Positions 56,172-64,000 of a DNA stretch of 64,000 bases are shown piece by piece. Location of the stretch: assembly GCF_030315915.2 (NCBI RefSeq), contig NZ_CP135990.1:1674001-1738000 (forward strand). Reading direction: 5' to 3'. The position numbers and the translations under genes are program-made. The stretch comes from Providencia zhijiangensis. Lineage in GTDB: Bacteria > Pseudomonadota > Gammaproteobacteria > Enterobacterales > Enterobacteriaceae. The number at the start of each line of letters is the position of its first letter. The stretch's first letter is position 1. Below the pieces are notes generated by a model, which saw only the letters and a list, made by a program, of their open reading frames with translations, searched no databases and was not told the origin of the DNA.

Positions 56172-57780
56172 ATCCTACGTCTTTAACTAGATTCAAACCC
56201 CTCAATTCGATGAAAAACGACAAATCGAATAAAGAACCATCAGTTTTGCCCACCTGTCAAAATCATTTGTTATAAATAAGAAATTTGCATTTTGAGGAGC
56301 TTATTAAAATAAATTACTCAAAACGAGAATAAATTTGGCTTATATTTAGCAATATTTAAATGTTAAATATTCTTTAATAAAAAGTAGAGTGATATTTAAA
56401 TAATATTTGGTTAGCCTAATTAACACATGCGATGATTTTAAGTTATATTCAGTAGGATATTGAAATAATATACTTTTCCTGTCTTATTGTGCTCAAATAT
56501 CTTATTGTCATTGAAGAACTAATTTAATGAGTCAATGTTATCGAAATAGAACTATGATTAACGTTATTGTCACGTTAGTTCACTGAAAAGATGAGTAGAA
56601 TAGATAGTGTTAAAATCGATTAGCACTTAGCTTTAAATGCTTTTTTGTTCAAAATGAAGACATAAGGTAAATCAAAAACTCACAAAATGCGTTTTTAGGA
56701 ATATTCCTAATATGCATTTTTTAGGCAATTTTTATAAATTTGGTCGAATTGTTATTTTTGAAAAATAACCTTATATATCACTGAATTACGCAAATGTGTC
56801 AAATTTTGATGCAGATCAAGTTTTTGGCTAAAAAGTACCACTTATTTAGTATTGTTAGATCAGAAATGATTATTTCCGCTTACATAGCCTCATACCTTGA
56901 TACTCTTAATAAGATTAAATTGTCAAAGCCTTATTATATGACAGGAGCATTATCTTGCGGTATTTATGATTTTTTATCATAAATATTTTTCCTGCCTCTT
57001 TACCGCATTTTTTCTATTCCCTCTAAGATAGCGTTAGTCACTAAGAAATTGTTGTTATATAACTTTTTACTTCAACCTAAGACACAATAAAGTTATAGAT
57101 AATTCTTTTACTCTTATTGGGAGTTAATTGGGTGTTGGAATAATAATTCGATATTTAATTTTATTTATTGGCAAATGTTTCAATATGAACATCGAGTAAT
57201 TTCATAAGAATAATTTATCAATTACGTATTTTTAACACGTATAGAGTGAATTCATTTTGTAATCAAAAGAATAGAAAAAGTGTCTAAATGTAAATAAAAA
57301 CACAAAATTTAACTTATATCGCAAATTTAAAATATTCACAAAAATCTCATATATCTTATAAAAACAAATTTAAATGTTATATATTTAAATTTGTTCTTTG
57401 TAATTATCTTATTCGGCCTCTAAATATGACTTATTAAGTGTAATTAATATATTGACCATTTCGATTAATAGATCGTTTCAATAGGTTGCGTCTATTAAAG
57501 TGTTAATAAGCTAAGGTAAAAACGATTTAATGACACATAAGTTTTTATGTATTCTTTGCTTCGAATTAGTGGTCATACAACTTGTTGGTCAAAAAACAGA
57601 TATCACTGAGCTATTGCTTATGTGCGCATTACGGTGATCCGTTGAAGCTCTATATATGCTGACTTCTGGCTGTATTTTAATACGGTCGGGCTCTGTTTTT
57701 GCTGCTACCCAAGAATGAATAAAAGACCTCTTAATAATTTGTATAAGCAATAAATAAAAAACTCATCTTAGGAATTGAAA
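56172..57780. promoter_or_regulatory. 1.6-kb noncoding leader upstream of fimbrial cluster 2
   Basis: About 1600 strongly AT-rich bases contain no supportable gene. They hold a perfect FNR-type palindrome (56806-56819) and end at the major pilin start. A 62-codon frame at 56794-56982 has no ribosome site and overlaps the palindrome, so it is not called. Long AT-rich leaders are common before fimbrial operons silenced by H-NS; that role is inferred. Confidence 0.5.
56806..56819 (+). promoter_or_regulatory. FNR-type palindrome upstream of fimbrial cluster 2
   Basis: TTGATGCAGATCAA matches the FNR consensus TTGAT-N4-ATCAA at all ten defined positions. It lies about 960 nt before the pilin start, far for a direct promoter site, so an unmapped upstream promoter or another target may be involved. 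Confidence 0.5.
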
Positions 57781-58356
57781 ATGAAAAAAGTTTTACTGAC
57801 TGCTATCGCAGCAACAGTTCTTGGTTTCACAACAGCAAATGCAGCAACTTCAGTTGGCGGTGGCCAAGTTAACTTTAACGGTAAAGTTATGGATGTTTCT
57901 TGTAACGTTTCCGTTGATGGTCAAGGCAGCGATGCAACTGTGTATTTAGCACCTGTTTCTTTACAAGAAGTTAAAAACGGCGGCGCTAACACTATTTTAA
58001 AACCAAAAACTTTTGCTATTGAAATCAGTGATTGTGCACAAAGCGGCAAACCTGTTACTGATACTGCAGCTTTAGGTGTGCGTTGGACTGGTGGTAACTT
58101 AGCCGCTAATACTAACGGTAGCTTAGCTAACACCGTTGTTAACGGCGCTAAAAACATCCAATTAGCACTGTCTACTGACGGCGAAAAAACCACTAAAATT
58201 TTCCCAGGTCAAGCAAGCCAACCAAAAGCAATTGGTGAGAAAAACGGTAGCAATACCCGTTTCACTTACTATGTTGGTTACTCTACAGCAACTCCTGACA
58301 CTGTAAGCGCGGGTGAAATCCAAAGCTACGCGACTTACGAAATTACTTATAACTAA
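57781..58356 (+). CDS. Major fimbrial subunit, cluster 2
   Basis: 191-residue pilin. The signal peptide ends TANA; the mature part starts [20 protein letters not shown]. The disulfide cysteines are in MDVSCNVS and ISDCAQS. The C-terminus TYEITYN has the donor-strand pattern with penultimate tyrosine. GGAATTGAAA precedes the ATG. It differs clearly from the cluster 1 pilin. Codon use is even and frequently GCT/AAC-like, suggesting high expression. A terminator-like hairpin follows. Confidence 0.94.
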   Translation: MKKVLLTAIAATVLGFTTANAATSVGGGQVNFNGKVMDVSCNVSVDGQGSDATVYLAPVSLQEVKNGGANTILKPKTFAIEISDCAQSGKPVTDTAALGVRWTGGNLAANTNGSLANTVVNGAKNIQLALSTDGEKTTKIFPGQASQPKAIGEKNGSNTRFTYYVGYSTATPDTVSAGEIQSYATYEITYN

Positions 58357-58370
58357 TTTTTCAGTCAGTT

Positions 58371-58431
58371 TTTATCGGCATTTTCGATAAAAGCATGAGT
58401 TAGTAAGCGGTGGGTTAACTGCCGCTTTTTG
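58371..58431 (+). terminator. Two hairpins between pilin and chaperone genes, cluster 2
   Basis: TTTATCG/CGATAAA (58371-58390) is followed by AAGCGG/CCGCTT (58405-58427) with TTTTTG after it. The second is a plausible partial terminator that would keep chaperone and usher levels below pilin. Confidence 0.65.
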
Positions 58432-58444
58432 CTTTGAGGCCCAC

Positions 58445-59146
58445 ATGAAAGCCATTCTATTTAGTCTTTGCTTACTGTCGAGTGTGACAGCATTTGCAAA
58501 TAACATCATCGTTAACGGTACTCGTTTTGTTTATCCTAGCGATGAAAAAGAAATCACTATCCAATTAAATAATACGGCTGACCGTCCTGCTATGGCCCAA
58601 ACATGGCTTGATACAGGTGATGCATCTGAAACACCTGATACCATTAAAACGCCATTTCAACTCACGCCGCCGATTTCCCGAATTGAAGCAAAAGGTGGGC
58701 AAACCATCCGCATTAAGCTGATGGATAAATCCGCCTTACCGCAAGACAGAGAATCCTTATGGTGGCTGAATCTGTTAGATATTCCACCAATGGTCAAAAA
58801 TAAAGCAGAAGAAAATCAAAATGTGCTGCAATTGGCTATTCGTTCTCGTTTTAAATTTTTCTATCGCCCATCAGGCCTAGGTAGTCGCGAGCTTGCTCCT
58901 GAACAACTCGTTGTTAAAGCAGATGGCAGCAAACTTAATATCGGCAACCCGTCGCCATACTTTATTACTATTACAAAAATTTCTACTGATGGTTCTAACG
59001 GATTGAATAATGAAACAATTTTTTTAGAGCCTAAAAGCCAGTCGACGGTGACGCTCAAGCGTGCACTGACGTCAGGAACTAAGATTATTATTAATAATAT
59101 CAATGATTACGGCTCAGATGTAGCGGTAAAAACTACCGTTAAATAG
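58445..59146 (+). CDS. Periplasmic fimbrial chaperone, cluster 2
   Basis: 233-residue PapD-type chaperone. The signal peptide ends TAFA and the mature protein starts NNIIVNGTRFVYPSDEKEI, with the conserved arginine; the pocket lysine lies in RSRFKFFYRP. NDYGSD near the C-terminus is typical. GAGG precedes the ATG. It is 8 nt before the usher gene. Confidence 0.95.
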   Translation: MKAILFSLCLLSSVTAFANNIIVNGTRFVYPSDEKEITIQLNNTADRPAMAQTWLDTGDASETPDTIKTPFQLTPPISRIEAKGGQTIRIKLMDKSALPQDRESLWWLNLLDIPPMVKNKAEENQNVLQLAIRSRFKFFYRPSGLGSRELAPEQLVVKADGSKLNIGNPSPYFITITKISTDGSNGLNNETIFLEPKSQSTVTLKRALTSGTKIIINNINDYGSDVAVKTTVK

Positions 59147-59154
59147 GATTTAGA

Positions 59155-61629
59155 ATGAAGCAGAGAGAGTTAAAAAATAAATATACAAACTTACTCTCAG
59201 TGACAGGTTTAGTCACAGTCTGTGCTTTACCGTCGTTTTATGCTTGGAGTGAAGAAGATACCACGTATGAATTTAACAGCGGTTTCATTATAGGTAGTCA
59301 AGAAAACGTTGATTTTGACAGATTTAATACGACAGGGATCGGCCCAGGAAAATATTCCGTTGATGTGTATACCAATGGGAGTTGGAAAGGGCGATACGAC
59401 CTTGATTTCGTCGCAAAAGAAAATGGACAGTTAGGAACCTGCTATACCCCAGCTCTGTTATCTGACTTGGGTATTAATGTCGAAAAATTTGCACCGACGG
59501 CGAAACCCGATAGTAAAGAGTGTCTTTTTTTAACTCAGTGGAATAGTGACCCTGATGTTAGCGACACATTTCATTCATCAACGTTACGAGTTGATATTTC
59601 TGTTCCTCAAATTTATGAGCAGAAATCATCTCGTGGCTATGTCTCTGAACAATTCTGGGAGACAGGGATCCCTGCATTGAATCTGGGCTATATGAGTAAC
59701 TATTATGATAGTCACTCAAACGGCAACAATAATGCGAGTGCTTATCTCGGATTAAATGCAGGATTAAGCTATGACGGTTGGTTATTAAAGCATATTGGAA
59801 ATTTAAATTGGCAACGTAAAGAGGGTGCTAATTGGCACAGTAACCAAACCTATTTACAACGTCCTATTGTTGGCTTGAAGTCTAAGGCAACCGCTGGTCA
59901 GTTTTATACTGACGGGGATATGTTTGACAGTATCAGTTTATTAGGGGCTAAAATTGCCACTGACGATACGATGTATCCTGATAGCATGAGTTCTTTTGTG
60001 CCTGAAATTCGTGGTGTTGCACAAAGCAATGCCCTTGTTACCGTCAAACAGAATGATGTCGTTATTTATCAAACCTCGGTTTCACCAGGGCCATTTAACC
60101 TCAATGATGTGTACCCATCTGGTTATGGTAATGACCTTGTCGTGACTATTAAAGAGGCCGATGGAAGTGAGTCTTCTTTTAGTGTGCCTTACACGTCGAT
60201 GGCGCAGTTACTACGTCCCGGTTATACCCGTTATCAACTGTCAGGCGGTAAATCAGATGCTAAAGGTATCAGTAACCAACCGTTTATTATGCAAGGTACT
60301 TTGCAGCATGGTTTAAATAACACTTTCACACTGTATGGTGGTGTCACGGCATTTGATGACTATCAGGCTTATTTGCTAGGTGCGGGTGTGAATACGGTTA
60401 TTGGTGCGGTTGCTGTCGATGTTACCCAATCAAGAACAGTATTCAATCAAAAAACGGATATGGGGCAAAGTTACCGTTTTACTTTCAACAAGTTATTTTC
60501 TGATACTGACACAAACCTTGTGCTAGCGGCATATCGTTATTCAACAGAAGATTATTACAGTCTTTCTAATGCGATTTACACGATTGATGCGGATAAGAAA
60601 GGAATAGATGGCTCATTAGGGCGTGAGAAAAACGGTTTTAGCTACACAATTAACCAAAATTTACCGTACGACTTAGGAAGTTTCTATTTTACTGGACGTA
60701 TTTCAAGTTATTGGAACCGTAGCGGTATCGAAAAACAGTATCAATTAAATTACAACAACCAATTTGAACGCTTTTCGTATGGCATCTCATTTATGCGAGT
60801 CTATTCAGATAATACGCAAAGAACGCAAGATGACCGTGTGAGCTTAAATGTGAACTTCCCTCTCTATTTCGGGGATCGCAATTACGCTGCCATTACCTCA
60901 AACACCATCTTTAATAATGATAAATTTGGTTCTTCACAAGTGGGCGTTAATGGATCATTTGATACAGAAAATAATTGGACTTATGGTTTAAATACGTCGT
61001 TTGAAGAACACGGTAATAGTAACTTTGCATTGAACACGGGATACCAAACTTCAGTCGTGAATACGAATGCTAACTACAGCCAAGGTAATGGTTATCGCCA
61101 ATATGGTGCTTCAGCTAATGGATCAATGGTGGTGCATGCTGGTGGAGTCACATTCTCGCCAAATACCTCTTCAACGATTGCATTAATAGAAGCGAAAGGC
61201 GCGGAAGGGGCTTCTGTCATGGGATCACAGAATACTAAAATTGATAGCCATGGGTATGCGTTAGCGCCTTATGTTCGTCCTTATCGTATTAATAATGTCG
61301 ACATTGACCCGAAAGGTAGCCCAGAAGACATCGTATTTAATAGCACCACTGCGCAAGTTGTACCGTATGAAGGTAGCGTCGTAAAAGTTGTTTTTGATAC
61401 GAAAGTTGAGAAAAATGCGGTGTATAGCGTGGTTAGACCAAACAATAAAGCGCTGCCATTTGGTGCCAATGTTTTGGATCCTCAAGGGAATTACATTGGT
61501 GTTGTAGGGCAAGGTGGTACCGTTTTTATCAGTAATAATGAATCTAAACTTGCGACAGTGAAATGGGAAGGCGGCGAGTGCTCGTTCCCATTAACGGCGG
61601 AAAACAGTCAGGAGAGTCTATGTCAATGA
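59155..61629 (+). CDS. Outer-membrane fimbrial usher, cluster 2
   Basis: 824-residue usher. After the signal (ending FYAWS) the N-terminal domain has YEFNSGFIIGSQENVDFDRF and GPGKYSVDVYTNGSW. A cysteine pair lies in LGTCYTPA and KECLFL. The plug stretch NALVTVKQNDVVIYQTSVSP is conserved, and the C-terminal domain ends with GGECSFPL and SLCQ cysteines. AGGATT precedes the ATG. It overlaps the adhesin start. Confidence 0.96.
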   Translation: MKQRELKNKYTNLLSVTGLVTVCALPSFYAWSEEDTTYEFNSGFIIGSQENVDFDRFNTTGIGPGKYSVDVYTNGSWKGRYDLDFVAKENGQLGTCYTPALLSDLGINVEKFAPTAKPDSKECLFLTQWNSDPDVSDTFHSSTLRVDISVPQIYEQKSSRGYVSEQFWETGIPALNLGYMSNYYDSHSNGNNNASAYLGLNAGLSYDGWLLKHIGNLNWQRKEGANWHSNQTYLQRPIVGLKSKATAGQFYTDGDMFDSISLLGAKIATDDTMYPDSMSSFVPEIRGVAQSNALVTVKQNDVVIYQTSVSPGPFNLNDVYPSGYGNDLVVTIKEADGSESSFSVPYTSMAQLLRPGYTRYQLSGGKSDAKGISNQPFIMQGTLQHGLNNTFTLYGGVTAFDDYQAYLLGAGVNTVIGAVAVDVTQSRTVFNQKTDMGQSYRFTFNKLFSDTDTNLVLAAYRYSTEDYYSLSNAIYTIDADKKGIDGSLGREKNGFSYTINQNLPYDLGSFYFTGRISSYWNRSGIEKQYQLNYNNQFERFSYGISFMRVYSDNTQRTQDDRVSLNVNFPLYFGDRNYAAITSNTIFNNDKFGSSQVGVNGSFDTENNWTYGLNTSFEEHGNSNFALNTGYQTSVVNTNANYSQGNGYRQYGASANGSMVVHAGGVTFSPNTSSTIALIEAKGAEGASVMGSQNTKIDSHGYALAPYVRPYRINNVDIDPKGSPEDIVFNSTTAQVVPYEGSVVKVVFDTKVEKNAVYSVVRPNNKALPFGANVLDPQGNYIGVVGQGGTVFISNNESKLATVKWEGGECSFPLTAENSQESLCQ

Positions 61630-62636
61630 TCAAAAAATGGCGCTGGCTAATTGGTGCTGGTGTTCTCCTTGCTACTCAGTATGCATTAGCTTTTGGGTAT
61701 GCAGATGTTTGTTATCGCAAGAATGTAAGACCCATAGATCTCAATATGACTTTAGGCAATGTTGTTGTTGATCCAAACCTTCCTGTTGGAGGGATTATTA
61801 TGAGAAAACAATGGCCTATGCGTACTAATGGCTATCAATCGTATTTAACATGCTATGGAACGAATGCGCTTCAAGCTGAAGTGGTGATGGGCGGCCTGCG
61901 TCATTTAGGTGATGGCGTTTATCAATCCAGTATCCCAGGGATAGGAATGAAATTTGAACGTGGTGGAAACCAAGTCAATATTCTCTATCCCGGTACTCAT
62001 ACGATTTACGGCGGGCGAAATGGTGTAAGCGTATACCTTGAAAACTCAACGTTCACATTAACGTTGATAAAAACCGCACGAAAAACAGGTTCTGGCACAA
62101 TTGCTAATGGGCAGTACACCGAATATGGTTACAAACATAATACGGATCCGCTAATTCGGACGTATCTACAAGGAAATGCAATCACCATTGTATCGCCATC
62201 TTGCTTAATCAATGGTGGACGAGAACAGAATGTGACACTCGCGCCGATAAAACGCAATCAATTGACCGCTTATCAAGCACCTGTGGGAGAAATTGATTTT
62301 GATATTACCATGGAGTGTAACGGTGGTATTACCTCTTCAGGCTTAACTACATTTAATATTGATTTTCGTGGAAATGCTTCGGCTAGTGATGTTAATGGTG
62401 TATTAAGAAATGAAGAAGCTGGAACTAATGGTGCAAAGGGTGTTGGTATTCAAGTGATAGAAAGAAGTAGTAAAGCACCATTAAGTTTTACTCATAGTTA
62501 TAAAGTAGGTACCGTAGTGAATAATCAAGATGATTTGTTAATTTTTCCTTTAACAGCTCGATACTTTCCTTATGAAAGAGCGATTTCGGCAGGTGATGTT
62601 CGGTCGCATTTGGTTTTCAATGTAACCTACGATTAA
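61620..62636 (+). CDS. Fimbrial tip adhesin, cluster 2
   Basis: 338-residue two-domain protein. The signal peptide ends YALA; the N-terminal domain (about 28-190) would bind the receptor and has a cysteine pair (DVCYRKN and LTCYGTN). The C-terminal pilin domain has PSCLINGG and MECNGG cysteines and ends HLVFNVTYD. The ATG at 61620 lies 5 nt after GGAG and overlaps the usher end by 10 bases; a second ATG at 61626 would overlap as ATGA. The ligand is unknown. Confidence 0.85.
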   Translation: MSMIKKWRWLIGAGVLLATQYALAFGYADVCYRKNVRPIDLNMTLGNVVVDPNLPVGGIIMRKQWPMRTNGYQSYLTCYGTNALQAEVVMGGLRHLGDGVYQSSIPGIGMKFERGGNQVNILYPGTHTIYGGRNGVSVYLENSTFTLTLIKTARKTGSGTIANGQYTEYGYKHNTDPLIRTYLQGNAITIVSPSCLINGGREQNVTLAPIKRNQLTAYQAPVGEIDFDITMECNGGITSSGLTTFNIDFRGNASASDVNGVLRNEEAGTNGAKGVGIQVIERSSKAPLSFTHSYKVGTVVNNQDDLLIFPLTARYFPYERAISAGDVRSHLVFNVTYD

Positions 62637-62660
62637 AAATTACATTAATTTTCTATAATG

Positions 62661-62699
62661 AATCGCATATTTTCAATGAAAGATATGCGATTTTTTATT
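62661..62699 (+). terminator. Terminator of fimbrial cluster 2
   Basis: AATCGCATAT pairs with ATATGCGATT across 10-12 nt and is followed by TTTTATTTTT. Confidence 0.88.
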
Positions 62700-62781
62700 T
62701 TTAAATTAATACTGGTCAGTGGTGTGAGGTCGGATATTTTATTATATATATAATATGCAATTTTAATTTTTCGAGAGAAAT

Positions 62782-62853
62782 AAAAAATACCCAGGAAGCT
62801 AATTTTAATCGATAAAGATTAATTACTACATTAGCCTTAGCTGGGTATTTTTA
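62782..62853. terminator. Long multi-arm hairpin between fimbrial cluster 2 and the XRE regulator
   Basis: AAAATACCCAG (62784-62794) pairs with CTGGGTATTTT (62841-62851). Inside, GCTAAT/ATTAGC and TTTAATC/GATTAA can form further arms. It lies just after the minus-strand regulator gene, so it probably terminates that gene, and perhaps read-through from the left. Confidence 0.6.
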
Positions 62854-62872
62854 GATAATTAAAAAAAGATTA

Positions 62873-63184
62873 TTATGCGTGATGTTTAGATGGAATAATT
62901 ACACTTTCTGCTGCGTATTGTAATTCTCTATTCGGAATATCGAATGAATGGTCATCGTTATTATTAATTTCACTTTTATAACCGTTAAAGAACCATTCGA
63001 TGGGACACATTAAAATCTCAGCAATATCAATTAGATGGTCGATTGGAATCTTGTTAATACCATTTTCATACCGCGATATTTGCTGCTGACTTAAATGTAA
63101 CTTATTTGCTAGATTTGCACCTGACAAGCCTAGCTCTTTTCTCCGGTTTTTTATTTTAAGACCAATGACACTATGAATGTCCAT
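62873..63184 (-). CDS. MrpJ-like XRE-family regulator
   Basis: 103-residue protein with an N-terminal HTH_XRE domain (about 8-65; ELGLSGANLANKLHLSQQQI, then SRYENGINKIP). The LSQQQISRYE recognition helix and the length are like MrpJ of Proteus mirabilis and its fimbria-linked paralogues, which repress flagellar genes when fimbriae are made. Here the gene points towards the fimbrial cluster, not along with it, so it is not simply co-transcribed. The role is inferred from family and position. Confidence 0.8.
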   Translation of the reverse strand: MDIHSVIGLKIKNRRKELGLSGANLANKLHLSQQQISRYENGINKIPIDHLIDIAEILMCPIEWFFNGYKSEINNNDDHSFDIPNRELQYAAESVIIPSKHHA

Positions 63185-63791
63185 ATGACATACTCAACTT
63201 ATTATTAAGGTTATTATCAGTCGTTCTCACTATATATTATATTAAATTATAAGCTGGTTTGAAAGCTAATAATTTAATATAACGTCAAATTAAAGTGTTT
63301 AACTTTCAATGATAGTCATATTAAAAAGTTTGACACTTGTTGCTGTAATGGCATTTTGAATATTCTGAATTAAAATAACAATAAGAATATCCCGCTAGAA
63401 TTATGCGGTTAAACCTGTCTGTTTAATAAAATCGACATTTTCTTATTTGTAAGTCAATTGTTTAATATGTTGATTAGTTTGGTTAAATTGTTCCATTTTG
63501 GAACTTTTTGGTTGGTTAGGAGATGTTCTGTATTTCCCATCTCCTTAATAATTATTTATTTTGAATATAAATGGAAATATAAATTAATGAATTTAAAATA
63601 CAATGCTGTGATTTATTTGTGAATTAAAATTTAATTTGTATTTTGTTTTATTTGATTTTTATAATTAAATATAACTAAATTAATTATATGAAATAATAAA
63701 AAAGAAATTTCTTTAACGCTACACTAAGTATAAATATCAAGTATACTTGAGTTAAATTAATTCGCTTTATCACTGAGTGTGCGAGGGTAAC
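63185..63791. promoter_or_regulatory. Noncoding region between the XRE regulator and grxB
   Basis: 607 AT-rich bases between divergent genes. A perfect 14-bp palindrome TCAAGTATACTTGA lies at 63737-63750, 41 nt before the grxB start, and could be an operator. No gene is supported. Confidence 0.5.
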
Positions 63792-64000
63792 ATGAAACTG
63801 TATATCTATGATCATTGTCCATTTTGTGTTCGTGCCAGAATGATTTTTGGCTTAAAAAAAGTTGCGGTAGAAGAAGTTATTTTGTTGGATAACGATATCG
63901 AAACCCCAACACGTATGATAGGGCGCAAAATGGTACCTATTCTAGAGAAAGAAGATGGTAGCTATTTACCTGAGAGTTTAGATATTGTGCGTTATGTTGA
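63792..64000 (+). CDS. grxB: Glutaredoxin 2 GrxB (N-terminal part, cut by window end)
   Basis: First 69 codons of glutaredoxin 2, a glutathione-dependent disulfide reductase with a GST-like fold. The start MKLYIYDHCPFCVRARMIFG carries the CPFC active site (E. coli has CPYC). The following KMVPILEKEDGSYLPES is the conserved cis-proline region. GAGGGTAAC precedes the ATG. The frame is open to the window end. Confidence 0.95.
   Translation, partial: MKLYIYDHCPFCVRARMIFGLKKVAVEEVILLDNDIETPTRMIGRKMVPILEKEDGSYLPESLDIVRYV

Noticed and set aside
56794..56982. 62-codon open frame in the leader of fimbrial cluster 2
   Set aside because: No ribosome site, its start overlaps the FNR-type palindrome, and the composition is that of the surrounding AT-rich DNA.
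57452..57590. Possible invertible promoter element before fimbrial cluster 2 (TTGACCA and TGGTCAA in opposite orientation)
   Set aside because: The arms are only 7 bp and no recombinase gene lies nearby, unlike the mrp invertible element of Proteus.

Overview
The window reads as chromosome of an enteric gammaproteobacterium of the Morganellaceae, most probably Providencia. The base composition is fairly AT-rich. The housekeeping proteins resemble those of E. coli along their full length, and long runs of gene order match it (argS-yecM-cutC; cmoB-cmoA-yecN; aspS-nudB; yebC-ruvC-ruvA-ruvB; znuB-znuC/znuA-mepM-lpxM; pykA-hexR-zwf; ridA-type gene/yoaA; minE-minD-minC/ycgL). The genus is an inference from gene content and composition; no rRNA or other marker gene is present. 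Layout: 1-4.2 kb has the end of murJ, then glnK-amtB behind a near-perfect sigma54 promoter, and argS. 4.3-9.8 kb has yecM, cutC with a long hairpin-rich 3' region, a small exported protein, cmoB/cmoA (wobble-uridine modification of tRNA), yecN, a NUDIX hydrolase and a DUF4377 lipoprotein. 10.1-15.6 kb has aspS-nudB, yebC and ruvC, ruvA, ruvB with a LexA box. 15.8-21.4 kb has a lipoprotein behind a Fur-box-like site, the zinc importer znuA/znuCB with a Zur box, mepM and lpxM. 21.5-27.4 kb is a first chaperone-usher fimbrial cluster with its own LysR-type regulator, lying between lpxM and pykA. 27.4-34.6 kb has pykA, hexR, zwf, an unknown small gene, pdxK and mdtJI with a long leader. 34.7-37.1 kb is a degraded patch holding a complete IS10 (1329 bp, exact 9-bp target duplication) that splits a small reading frame. 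37.4-44.8 kb has a RidA-family gene, yoaA, tsaB, a Slp-family lipoprotein, fadD and rnd. 45.3-51.5 kb is a four-gene accessory operon. 51.5-56.1 kb has minEDC, ycgL, a lytic transglycosylase, ycgM and ycgN. 57.7-63.2 kb is a second chaperone-usher cluster with a convergent MrpJ-like regulator. The window ends inside grxB. The most notable system is the 45.3-51.5 kb operon: a secreted hemophilin-like protein, a Slam-type (type XI secretion) outer-membrane translocon, a large TonB-dependent receptor and a dedicated TonB-like protein. Together these look like a complete haem-scavenging unit: the hemophore is exported through Slam, captures haem outside the cell, and delivers it to the receptor, which is energised by the cluster's own TonB. 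A 13-bp hairpin after the hemophore gene and a 14-bp hairpin before the tonB-like gene suggest graded expression. Each accessory block (two fimbriae, the IS10 patch, the hemophilin operon) sits between housekeeping genes and is mostly bracketed by terminators. No tRNA, rRNA or CRISPR array was recognised.
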